From CAVQBP01 sp963740945 (GTDB lineage Bacteria > Bacteroidota > Ignavibacteria > Ignavibacteriales > Ignavibacteriaceae): a DNA stretch of 64,000 nucleotides. The DNA lies in assembly GCA_963740945.1 (NCBI GenBank), contig CAVUGE010000014.1:62001-126000 (forward strand), given 5' to 3'. The notes beneath the pieces were generated by a model, which was given only the letters and a program-made list of their open reading frames with translations, did no database searches and had not been told where the DNA came from. The position numbers were made by a program, and so were the translations under genes. Of the stretch, positions 18,951 through 26,416 are shown piece by piece. Position 1 is the stretch's first letter. Each line of letters opens with the position of its first letter.

Positions 18951-19213
18951 ATGAAAATTCTGGTTATGTCTGTGGGCAAAACAAAAGAGTCATTAGTAAG
19001 CGACAAGTTTGGCCGTGCACCTTATATAATAATTTATGATGATGAAACCCAGAAATAATAATACAAAATAATGCTAACGTACTATTAACGAGAGAAATCG
19101 GGCGCAAGGCATACTCTGTTTTAATGAAAGAACATATTGATATTCATCTATTAAAATCAAGCGGCACAGTAAAATCTGCCGTAAATAAATATCTTAAAAT
19201 AAGGAGAACTAAA
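18951..19213 (+). pseudogene. Second NifX/MTH1175-like protein, deleted and frameshifted
   Basis: An ATG at 18951 gives KILVMSVGKTKESLVSDKFG and APYIIIYDDETQK, then two stops. A second block in another frame reads IQNNANVLLTREIGRKAYSV, then KEHIDIHLLKSSGTVKSAVN. Together they are the two ends of a ~110-residue NifX-like protein, with ~30 middle residues (the glycine-rich core) deleted. The second block now reads straight into the Dps gene with no stop. Twelve bases separate it from the intact NifX-like gene. Confidence 0.7.
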
Positions 19214-19657
19214 ATGGAATCTAATAAACTCATTGAATTGTTGAATAAAAATCTTGCAAATCTTCAAATACTTTATGTGAAACTTCATAACTATCATTGG
19301 AATGTGAAAGGAATGAATTTCAAACCTGTTCACGAAATGACCGAAGCCTACTACGATTATTTCTCAGAGCAATACGATGAAGTGGCAGAAAGAATTGTCC
19401 AACTTGGCGAAAAACCGCTAGCTTCTTTACAGGATTATCTTAAGAATGCTTCATTAAAAGAAGAAAACAAGAATGGATTTGATGTTAAATATGTTCTAAG
19501 TGCTGTACTATCGGATTTTGAACAGTTAAATAAAGACTTTAAAGAAGTTTCCAAAACCGCAGGTGAAAGTGGTGATGTTCATACAGCAAACATTGCCGAT
19601 GATAATGTTGCGTGGTTGGAAAAACAAATCTGGATGATAACGGCCAGCATTGGATAA
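19214..19657 (+). CDS. dps: Dps-family ferritin-like DNA-protecting protein
   Basis: 147 residues from ATG 19214, preceded by AAGGAGA at good distance. The open frame extends further upstream only because it runs through the dead NifX-like gene. The ferroxidase signature NYHWNVKG is near residue 26, followed by FKPVHEMTEAYYDYFSEQYDEVAERI with the expected Asp/Glu ligands. Length is normal for Dps. Dps dodecamers oxidise and store iron and protect DNA from peroxide. A strong stem-loop follows. Confidence 0.85.
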   Translation: MESNKLIELLNKNLANLQILYVKLHNYHWNVKGMNFKPVHEMTEAYYDYFSEQYDEVAERIVQLGEKPLASLQDYLKNASLKEENKNGFDVKYVLSAVLSDFEQLNKDFKEVSKTAGESGDVHTANIADDNVAWLEKQIWMITASIG

Positions 19658-19664
19658 AAAGTTG

Positions 19665-19701
19665 AATCAAAGCCGGTTCAGATTATGGATCGGCTTTGAT
19701 T
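19665..19701 (+). terminator. Stem-loop terminator after dps
   Basis: AATCAAAGCCG (19665-19675) is perfectly complementary to CGGCTTTGATT (19691-19701), an 11-bp stem with a 15-base loop, eight bases after the dps stop. The following tail is A/T mixed rather than a pure T-run, so efficiency is uncertain. Confidence 0.5.
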
Positions 19702-19745
19702 AATAATAAAAACTAACCATCGTTCTTATAGAGAAGGAAGTAAAA

Positions 19746-20126
19746 TTGAACATTCCAACTAAAATATTTTTTACAAGGGGTGTAGGAAGGCACAAAGATT
19801 ATTTAAGTTCATTTGAAGCGGCCCTGCGAAACGCCGGTATAGAAGTTTGTAACCTTGTTACCGTAAGCAGCATATTTCCCCCCGGCTGTAAGCGTGTAAG
19901 CAGGGAGGAAGGATTAAAGGAATTAAAACCCGGTCAAATTACATTTGCAGTAATGGCGAGAAATTCTACAAATGAACCTAACCGCTTGATCGCATCTTCA
20001 ATAGGAGTTGCTATTCCAACCGATAATTCCCAGTACGGTTATTTATCTGAGCATCACCCTTACGGTGTAAAAGAAAAAATTGCAGGTTACTATGCGGAAG
20101 ACCTGGGGTGCAGGAAGCCAGTATAA
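19746..20126 (+). pseudogene. Pyruvoyl-dependent arginine decarboxylase, C-terminally truncated
   Basis: 126 residues from TTG 19746 (AAGGAAG upstream). The self-cleavage region NLVTVSSIFPPGCK is intact, with the Ser that would become the pyruvoyl group, and AIPTDNSQYGYLSEHHPYG holds the conserved catalytic Glu. The family enzyme makes agmatine from arginine and is normally ~150-190 residues. Here the last ~30 or more residues are replaced by a short out-of-frame tail (GCRKPV), exactly where the next gene's coding begins. A deletion has apparently fused two genes out of frame. Residual activity cannot be excluded. Confidence 0.65.
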
Positions 20127-20457
20127 TAGGATGTATAATGTAAACACTGTAGAAACCATAACCGGCGAAGTTATAAGTGTGGATAAAATTACCCCGGTAA
20201 AAGGAATGTCCTATGGAATCCATCTTTTAGTAAAGACCGGCAAAGAGACAATTTCAGTTCATCTCGGTCCAAGCTGGTTTATGGATAATCAAAAAATAAA
20301 AATTAATCCTAAAGATAAGGTAACTGTTACCGGTTCAAGAATTACATACAAGAGCATCCCGGCTATCATAGGTTCTGAAATCACAAAAGGAGATGTGACG
20401 CTTACTTTGCGGGATAAAAATGGGTATCCCGTTTGGAGCGGTTCAAGAAGAAAATAG
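20104..20457 (+). pseudogene. 5'-truncated small OB-fold-like protein
   Basis: The frame reads WGAGSQYNRMYNVNTVETIT, then GEVISVDKITP, SVHLGPSWFM and KDKVTVTGSRI, ending at 20457. The RMYxxxTVETITGEV start is typical of secreted small proteins that begin with a signal peptide. That peptide is missing because the sequence abuts the truncated arginine decarboxylase. The ATG at 20131 could still start a 108-residue product. I do not know a function; the GPSWF and DKVTVTGS segments recall DUF5666-like or nucleic-acid-type OB folds. A deletion joint lies at ~20103. Confidence 0.5.
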
Positions 20458-20525
20458 ATTAATGAATTTGGCCAATAAAAGATGTTGTTGGGAATTAATT
20501 TGATAGAACACTTTGGGAGATTAGA

Positions 20526-21032
20526 ATTATTCATAAAATTGTCGGAAAACAAAATAATTCAAAACTCTGTTTTGTATGCGGATTAAAAAACGATTTTGGT
20601 ATTCATGCTCACTTTTATGTAACTGAAAATCAAGAACTCATTGCATTAATCACTCCTTCAGAAGAACATCAAAGTTATCCCGGAAAACTTCACGGTGGTA
20701 TTGCTTCGGCTATACTTGATGAAACAATCGGAAGAGCAATTCTAAATAAATATGAAACTGAAATTTGGGGAGTTACAATTGAATTAAACTTGAAATTCAA
20801 AAAGCCGATTCCTTTAAATCAACATTTAAAAGTTATTGGTAGAATTACAAACGAAAACAGCAGAATGTTTGAAGGAACGGGAGAAATCATTTTAACAAAT
20901 GGTGATGTTGCAGTTATTGCCCAAGGCAAATATTTAAAAGTGCCTTTGGATAAAATTACAGATTTTGATATAGAAGATAATGAGTGGAGAATTGTTGAAT
21001 TGGAAGAAGATCCAAAAGAAATTGAAGTATAA
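20526..21032 (+). CDS. PaaI-type hotdog thioesterase with probable AUU start
   Basis: The coding frame is open from before 20520 to 21032 and reads IIHKIVGKQNNSKLCFVCGL, then NDFGIHAHFYVTE, EEHQSYPGKLHGGIASAILD (the hotdog active-site region with the conserved HGG) and ETIGRAI. This is a complete PaaI/HGG thioesterase of ~168 residues. No ATG, GTG or TTG occurs in frame before TTG 20790, which would remove the active site. ATT 20526 (or 20529) follows GGGAGA at 6 (or 9) bases, so either AUU is used or the start has mutated. Substrate: an unknown acyl-CoA. Confidence 0.65.
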   Translation: MIHKIVGKQNNSKLCFVCGLKNDFGIHAHFYVTENQELIALITPSEEHQSYPGKLHGGIASAILDETIGRAILNKYETEIWGVTIELNLKFKKPIPLNQHLKVIGRITNENSRMFEGTGEIILTNGDVAVIAQGKYLKVPLDKITDFDIEDNEWRIVELEEDPKEIEV

Positions 21033-21123
21033 TCTAAACAAAATTATTAGTCTATTTAACCCGTACATAAAAACATGAATCAAAACTTCATTTTAATTCA
21101 TTAAATACAAAAGGATGAAAAAT

Positions 21124-22305
21124 ATGCTTACTAAGGATATGGGATTTAACACTAAGCTTGTACACAGCGGAGAGTTTGAAGATCAATATGGAAGCGCTAC
21201 TGTACCAATTTATCAGACTTCCACATTTAAGTTCAAGAATGCACAGCACGGTGCCGATTGTTTTTCCGGTGCAAGCGATGGATATATTTATACGAGAATT
21301 GCTAATCCAACAATTCGTTCTCTGGAAAAAAATATTGCTGAGTTGGAAAATGGTTATGATGGAGTAGCAACAAGTTCCGGAATGTCTGCAATCACAAGTG
21401 TATATATGGCGTTATTAGGTGCCGGCAGCCATATAATCAGCACTGCTTCCGTTTATGGTCCGGCAAGGGGTGTATTAGAAAACGATTTTTTGCGCTTTGG
21501 TGTCGAAACTGATTTTGTAAATACGGCGGATATTAATTCTATTCGTTCTCTCATAAAGAAAAACACTAAAGTACTATACATCGAAACACCATCAAATCCT
21601 ACAATGGAAATAACAGATATTAAAGCTTGCTCCAAAATTGCAAAAAAGTACAAATTGATATTAGTGGTTGATAATACTTTCGCTACTCCTTATTTACAGA
21701 AGCCGCTAAAATTAGGTGCTGATGTTGTTCTTCATTCCGTTACTAAATTTATTAACGGGCATGCTGATATAGTTGGCGGAATTGTTGTTACCAAAGAAAA
21801 AAGTTTATATGAAAAGATTCGCCACTCAATGGTTTTTATGGGTTGCAATATGGATCCGCATCAAGCTTATTTGGTCTTACGCGGAGTAAAGACCTTAGCC
21901 CTGCGTGTCGAGCGGAATCAAGAGAATGCACTTAAGGTAGCACGATTTTTAGAAAGCCACCGCAAAATTGCATGGATAAAATATCCCGGATTGAAATCAC
22001 ATCCACAATTTAATTTAGCAAAGAAACAAATGAGTGGTTTCAGTTCGATGATTAGTTTTGGTTTAAAAGGCGGGTTAAAAGCCGGGCAAAAACTAATGGA
22101 TAGTGTTCATTTAGCAACCTTAGCAGTATCATTAGGCGGTGTTGAAACTCTTATTCAACATCCTGCGTCAATGACTCACGCTTCTGTAAGCAAAGAAGAA
22201 AAAATTAAAGCCGGAATTACTGATGATTTGGTACGTTTATCTGTGGGCATTGAGGATGTGAATGATATTATCAACGATTTAGTTCAAGCTTTAAAAAAAA
22301 TTTAA
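21124..22305 (+). CDS. PLP-dependent methionine gamma-lyase / cystathionine gamma-synthase family enzyme
   Basis: ~393 residues. PLP-lysine in HSVTKFINGHAD, phosphate-binding SSGMSA, YTRIANPTIRSLE at the start, and the C-terminal SLGGVETLIQHPASMTH. These define the Cys/Met metabolism PLP family (fold type I). The position equivalent to the reactive Cys of classical methionine lyase appears as Pro in SVYGPARGV, so methionine lyase, cystathionine synthase or homocysteine-forming activities remain possible. ATG 21124 is preferred over 21115 because AAGG is nine bases upstream of it and directly abuts the other. Intact, isolated transcription unit. Confidence 0.8.
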   Translation: MLTKDMGFNTKLVHSGEFEDQYGSATVPIYQTSTFKFKNAQHGADCFSGASDGYIYTRIANPTIRSLEKNIAELENGYDGVATSSGMSAITSVYMALLGAGSHIISTASVYGPARGVLENDFLRFGVETDFVNTADINSIRSLIKKNTKVLYIETPSNPTMEITDIKACSKIAKKYKLILVVDNTFATPYLQKPLKLGADVVLHSVTKFINGHADIVGGIVVTKEKSLYEKIRHSMVFMGCNMDPHQAYLVLRGVKTLALRVERNQENALKVARFLESHRKIAWIKYPGLKSHPQFNLAKKQMSGFSSMISFGLKGGLKAGQKLMDSVHLATLAVSLGGVETLIQHPASMTHASVSKEEKIKAGITDDLVRLSVGIEDVNDIINDLVQALKKI

Positions 22306-22572
22306 TAATATAATTTGCGTTCGGTAATTTATTTAAGGCATTTCCAAAAACATTTTAGTCATAATAAGCAAAGTAGAGTTTGACTAATTTCTACATGATA
22401 GATGGAGATTGACTAAGCATTTCTATCATTGCGGAAATTATCTGTTCAGATTTTTTAAAAGAGCCTTTTCGTTAAAGATTTTTTAAGATAATTGGATAGG
22501 TAGAAATATCATCCTATTAATACAATTTTCATCTAATTCTATGTTAATATGGAATTTGCCTAAGGTGAAAAT

Positions 22573-22887
22573 ATGTTTGAGACAATTCTAAAACTTGTTA
22601 AAGAAACAATTCAGATTTCTTTACTAGTTGCAATAATGATAATATTGGGTTGATTTGCTAAATGTAGTTACCAAGAGCAAACTTGAATCATTCTTTGTCA
22701 ATGCGAGAAAGTTTAAGCAATACATTTTATCTTCTTTAATTGGAACGGTACCCGGATGTATCGGCGGCTTTACAAATGTATCTCTTTACATCCACGGTGA
22801 TAAGCTTTGGTGCACTTGCCGGCTCTATGATTGCAGTTAACGGTGATGAGGCTTTTGTGATGCTTGCAATGTTTCCAAAGCAAGCAT
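22573..22887 (+). pseudogene. ArsP_2-type heavy-metal permease, N-terminal remnant
   Basis: Three short frames, read in order, give MFETILKLVKETIQISLLVA, VDLLNVVTKSKLESFFVN, LIGTVPGCIGGFTNVSLY and ISFGALAGSMIAVNGDEAF VMLAMFPKQA. This is the first ~105 residues of the ten-TM putative metal exporter family (PF11449). There are single-base shifts near 22650 and 22799. It then breaks off exactly at the border of the direct repeat (22885). The remaining two-thirds of the permease is absent. Confidence 0.6.
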
Positions 22888-23031
22888 GACCTTAATCCAT
22901 AATTCATTTTTGATTTAGTCTCAGCCGGAGGGTAAGTGTTCAATAGGTTACCATTTCTGATTATGGTTTTTATTATTAAAACCACATTTAGTCATCAGGA
23001 AGTTTAACCGGAATCGTCTTTGAACAAAATA
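22885..23031 (+). repeat. ~150 bp direct repeat, copy 2
   Basis: Same orientation as 12368-12519. Here an ATG (22963-22965) reads MVFIIKTTFS, then one missing A breaks the frame before SGSLTGIVFEQN. After the repeat the frame continues NIGFFVGGMGHIID, different from copy 1. Its left border cuts the ArsP_2 remnant. The two copies bracket about 10.5 kb containing most of the decaying cluster. Confidence 0.65.
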
Positions 23032-23157
23032 TTGGATTTTTTGTTGGAGGAATGGGGCATATCATTGATTTGAGATTAATTAATAGAAAATGAAATTTTT
23101 AAAAATTGGTGATTTTGAAATCTTTTTTAAATATTTTTGATCATTTATTACAGAGAT

Positions 23158-24069
23158 ATGCCAAAAGAAAACTTTAGAGCTTATTTAGCGTGGGTAGCGA
23201 TCTGCCTGATCTGGGGAACAACCTATCTTGCAATCAGGATAGGTGTACACGATTTTCCGCCCGTTCTGTTTGCAGGATTGCGCTGGTTAATTGCCGGACC
23301 TATTCTAATTATAATTCTAAAAATACGCGGATACAAACTTCCAACCTTAAAAGATATAAAACATCTCGCAGTTGTTGGAATATTATTACTTGGCTTTGGT
23401 AACGGTCTTGTTGTTTTTGCAGAACAGTGGGTGCCAAGCGGCTTAACTGCATTGCTGATATCAACAGATCCGTTATGGATTGTAGGGATTGAATCTTTAT
23501 TACCAAGCGGACCAAGATTGAATTTAAAAATAGTAGTCGGCGTGCTGCTCGGCCTGGCAGGTGTAACTTTAATTTTTGGAAGCAATCTTTCGGCTATTTT
23601 GAACACACAGTACCTGGTAGGAATTCTGGGGTTGACGTTTTGCGTATTTTGCTGGTCATCCGGCACACTTTATTCAAAGTATAAAAAAGTTTCTGTTCAT
23701 CCGTTAATGGGAGCCGCTGTAGAAATGGCTATTGCCGGAATCTGTTTATCTCTGCTGGGCGTAATTATCGGCGAATCTTCATACCTGCATTTGACTCAAA
23801 ACGGTGTATTTTCATTCTTGTACCTGCTCGTATTTGGTTCCTTTATTGCGTACAGTTCATACATCTATGCGGTTGCAAATTTACCGGTTTCTTTCGTTTC
23901 CACTTATGCTTACGTAAACCCAATTATCGCATTATTCCTGGGGTGGCTGATACTGGATGAAAAACTTAATTATACTATAATGATTGGGGCAATTATAATA
24001 TTAATAGGGGTTTACATCGTTAAGAAAGGGAGTGACTCGAGAACAAAGATGAGCGGTGTTAACCAGTAG
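23158..24069 (+). CDS. EamA/RhaT-family drug/metabolite transporter
   Basis: 303 residues with ten predicted membrane segments in two EamA repeats. The first begins AWVAICLIWGTTYLAIRIGV, the second GILGLTFCVFCWSSGTLYSK. It ends with LGWLILDEKLNYTIMIGAIIIL, the usual final helix pair. ATG 23158 (MPKENFR) starts at the family's normal point; an upstream TTG only adds seven unlikely residues. Substrate unknown: exporters of amino acids or small metabolites are common. Intact gene in a region of relics. Confidence 0.8.
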   Translation: MPKENFRAYLAWVAICLIWGTTYLAIRIGVHDFPPVLFAGLRWLIAGPILIIILKIRGYKLPTLKDIKHLAVVGILLLGFGNGLVVFAEQWVPSGLTALLISTDPLWIVGIESLLPSGPRLNLKIVVGVLLGLAGVTLIFGSNLSAILNTQYLVGILGLTFCVFCWSSGTLYSKYKKVSVHPLMGAAVEMAIAGICLSLLGVIIGESSYLHLTQNGVFSFLYLLVFGSFIAYSSYIYAVANLPVSFVSTYAYVNPIIALFLGWLILDEKLNYTIMIGAIIILIGVYIVKKGSDSRTKMSGVNQ

Positions 24070-24354
24070 AATCCGTGCCGCAGATATGAAGATTGAATCT
24101 CTTGGATTGAATAATGCGGAAAGAAAAGTAGCGGCTCTTATTCTTGAATTAGCTGGTAAAACCGGTATAATAAATCAGAATAGGATCGAAATAAAGAGAA
24201 TTCCGTTCAGCATGATCTGGCAAATATGGCTAGCACTTCAAGAGAAACAATTTCAAGAACATTGCATAATTTTGCCAAGCGCGGTTTAATTGAACTTAGC
24301 GGATCAAAAGTTACTATTCTTGATTATATAAAGTTTAAGGAACTATTTGGATAA
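24062..24354 (+). pseudogene. Crp/Fnr-family regulator, C-terminal remnant
   Basis: Reads RAADMKIESLGLNNAERKVA and LILELAGKTG, then, after loss of one T near 24206, FQHDLANMASTSRETISRTL and HNFAKRGLIELSGSKVTILD to TAA 24352-24354. This is the dimerization helix end and the winged helix of a Crp/Fnr protein (recognition helix STSRETISRTLHNF). The cyclic-nucleotide-binding-like domain (~140 residues) is absent. It overlaps the end of the EamA gene. Confidence 0.65.
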
Positions 24355-25096
24355 TTCTCATGAAGTTATACCTCTTTCGATGATCAGATTAATTATTAAA
24401 ATTATTAAATTTATTAAAATTTCACTTGTCTTATTTAAAAAATTATATGGGGACACAGGGGATTTTGATATCATTTATCACATATTCTGAAATCTGAATT
24501 CAACACTGTTCCCCAATTTATCATTCAGTAATTTTTCATTACAATATAAAATAATTTACTAATCTACAAGTACATGCTAATATAAGACTGAATACGCTCT
24601 GAAAACGCAATGAATATGCTATAAATACGCTATGAATACGCAGTCATAACGCATTGAAAACGCTGTAACCATAGGATAAGTAAAATATTTCCTTTAATCA
24701 CTTACTATTTGCTCTTTTCATCTAAAATAAAATTCATAATCTGCGAAAATCTGTAAAATCTACGTCTTGTCTTATTTCAACAGAATATGATTCTTAATTT
24801 TTATCGTAATCATCTTACTCTTAATCGTACTTGTAATCCCATAAAAATCATAGCAAGAGTAAAGAATTATTGTAATTCATTTATGGTCATTTATAATTAA
24901 GAAATCGTATACCTAGCCAATCTATCTTTTATCTCTTCGATTTTTCTTCAAATCCATACCCCAATTAAAGAAAATTATTTTTTTCCCGATAATAACTTTG
25001 AATAGAAGCATATCTATTGTACTTTACTATTGCAGCATCAGCTGCACAATTATTGTTTTTTAACTAAAGGATTCTTTAAAATATCAGGAATGGATA
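24355..25096. other. 742-bp AT-rich intergenic region
   Basis: No protein-like frame longer than a few dozen codons. It contains the 11-bp tandem array at 24589-24665. The rest is AT-rich, with no clear hairpin. The response regulator start follows at 25097. Confidence 0.5.
24589..24665 (+). repeat. Seven-unit 11-bp tandem repeat
   Basis: Seven consecutive 11-bp units: TGAATACGCTC, TGAAAACGCAA, TGAATATGCTA, TAAATACGCTA, TGAATACGCAG, TCATAACGCAT, TGAAAACGCTG. The core A(A/T)ACGC is kept in nearly every unit. An 11-bp period places each unit on about the same helix face, as in iterons or multimeric protein-binding arrays. Confidence 0.75.
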
Positions 25097-25525
25097 ATGA
25101 TTAAGATGGAAAAGGTCATTAAAAATTTGTCGGAAGAATTTCCCTTAAAAATATTACTTGCCGATGACAATATTGTAAATCAGAAAGTGGGAGCTAAAAT
25201 ATTAGAAAAGTTCGGTTACAATGTTGATGTTGCATCAAACGGTATTGAAGTATTAGATGCCCTAAACCATAAAAGTTATGATCTGATTTTTATGGATGTT
25301 CAAATGCCCGAAATGGATGGCCTGGAAGCCACAAAGGATATACATAATAAATTTGGGGAAAAATCACCAAGAATTGTTGCAATGACCGCAACCGGAACCA
25401 AAGAAGATAAAGATATCTGTATTAATAATGGAATGGATGACTATATCAGCAAACCAATCAGGGTTGAAGAATTATCCGAAGCATTAAAACGTTCATTCAG
25501 CCATATATCAATTAGCAATTATTAA
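25097..25525 (+). CDS. Single-domain response regulator (receiver only)
   Basis: 142 residues, one CheY-like receiver. Acidic pair D23-D24 (LLADDN), phospho-acceptor D67 (IFMDVQMPEMDG), T97 in MTATG and K119 in YISKPI. The PLKILLADDNIVNQKVGAKI start is characteristic of receivers found at the C-terminus of hybrid histidine kinases, so the gene may be a detached hybrid-kinase receiver or a phosphorelay shuttle. No kinase is next to it. ATG 25097 has a plausible AGGA ten bases before. Confidence 0.8.
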   Translation: MIKMEKVIKNLSEEFPLKILLADDNIVNQKVGAKILEKFGYNVDVASNGIEVLDALNHKSYDLIFMDVQMPEMDGLEATKDIHNKFGEKSPRIVAMTATGTKEDKDICINNGMDDYISKPIRVEELSEALKRSFSHISISNY

Positions 25526-25546
25526 AATTCTTTTCAGCAGTAAATT

Positions 25547-25849
25547 CTATAGAAACTTAATTGCAAAATTTATATCACCCGCAATATAACGAACACTTCC
25601 TCTAAAAGGGGGTCCGCATATCAATCCGGAATATATATTAAGTAAATCGGCAATAGCAGGTAATTTAACAGAAGCAGGCGTGAAATAAATAAAATGTGAA
25701 TCCTTTTCAATTGCCTCAAACATAACCACTCCTATGGCAGGCCTTATTTTATCATATGCCTTAACTATATCATAAAATAATTTTATTATTTTATGCAATT
25801 CTCCTCCTCTTATTTCTTCTTTCGTAAGTAGTATCTTGTGCCAATCCAT
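25547..25849 (-). CDS. Conserved-looking hypothetical protein (100 aa)
   Basis: A 100-residue soluble alpha/beta-like protein starting MDWHKILLTKEEIRGGE, with IVMFEAIEK-type strands and a PPFRGSVRYIAGDINFAIKF end. No signal peptide or known motif. Composition and strand/helix alternation look like real coding. It converges on the response regulator with a 21-base gap. Function unknown. Confidence 0.5.
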   Translation of the reverse strand: MDWHKILLTKEEIRGGELHKIIKLFYDIVKAYDKIRPAIGVVMFEAIEKDSHFIYFTPASVKLPAIADLLNIYSGLICGPPFRGSVRYIAGDINFAIKFL

Positions 25850-25906
25850 ATTCTTGATTTAAAATTTGTTAAGAAAATTATAGATGTATTTTTTAGTAAA
25901 GGTCAT

Positions 25907-26170
25907 TTAATTATGCGATAGGAAATGCAGTTTGTCAGGTATAATTTTCAAAAACTTTTCAGTGTAATAAGGGATTAAAAATGCCAGCGGAGCAAGCCAT
26001 AATAAATTCCATTTATTTATATTAAGTACAACAGACATAATAATGATTAAATACAATAGAGTAAGACCAATCTTCTCATTTTTTTTACTAAATAAATTAG
26101 GAAGTGAAAAAGTAGTTAAAAGGGTTAAGCCCGATATACCAAGTAAAATGTAATATTGTATGAAAGACAT
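25907..26170 (-). CDS. Small membrane protein, three TM segments
   Basis: 87 residues from ATG 26170, chosen over the upstream start at 26236 because TGAGGAT sits seven bases before it. Three hydrophobic segments: YYILLGISGLTLLTTF, LTLLYLIIIMSVVL and LLWLAPLAFLIPYY. No family recognised. It lies upstream of the 100-aa hypothetical gene in the same direction, 57 bases apart. Confidence 0.5.
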   Translation of the reverse strand: MSFIQYYILLGISGLTLLTTFSLPNLFSKKNEKIGLTLLYLIIIMSVVLNINKWNLLWLAPLAFLIPYYTEKFLKIIPDKLHFLSHN

Positions 26171-26416
26171 AATATCCTCATTTTTTTTGTGTATATGATA
26201 AGATTTTTCATTAAACAATGATGTGGATTGTAGCACGGATGTGATGCGGGTATCCCTTCTAAGTTATTGGTTCTCAATATGATACAGGGATGAATCTTAT
26301 TTTAAAATTATTCTCGGAATAATACAATAAAAAAATTATTACCCGGAGGGGGTTTCCGTTCAATACATTCTTCTATTATATTCCCTTATGTTATTTTTGG
26401 AATTGTAACAGGAAAG

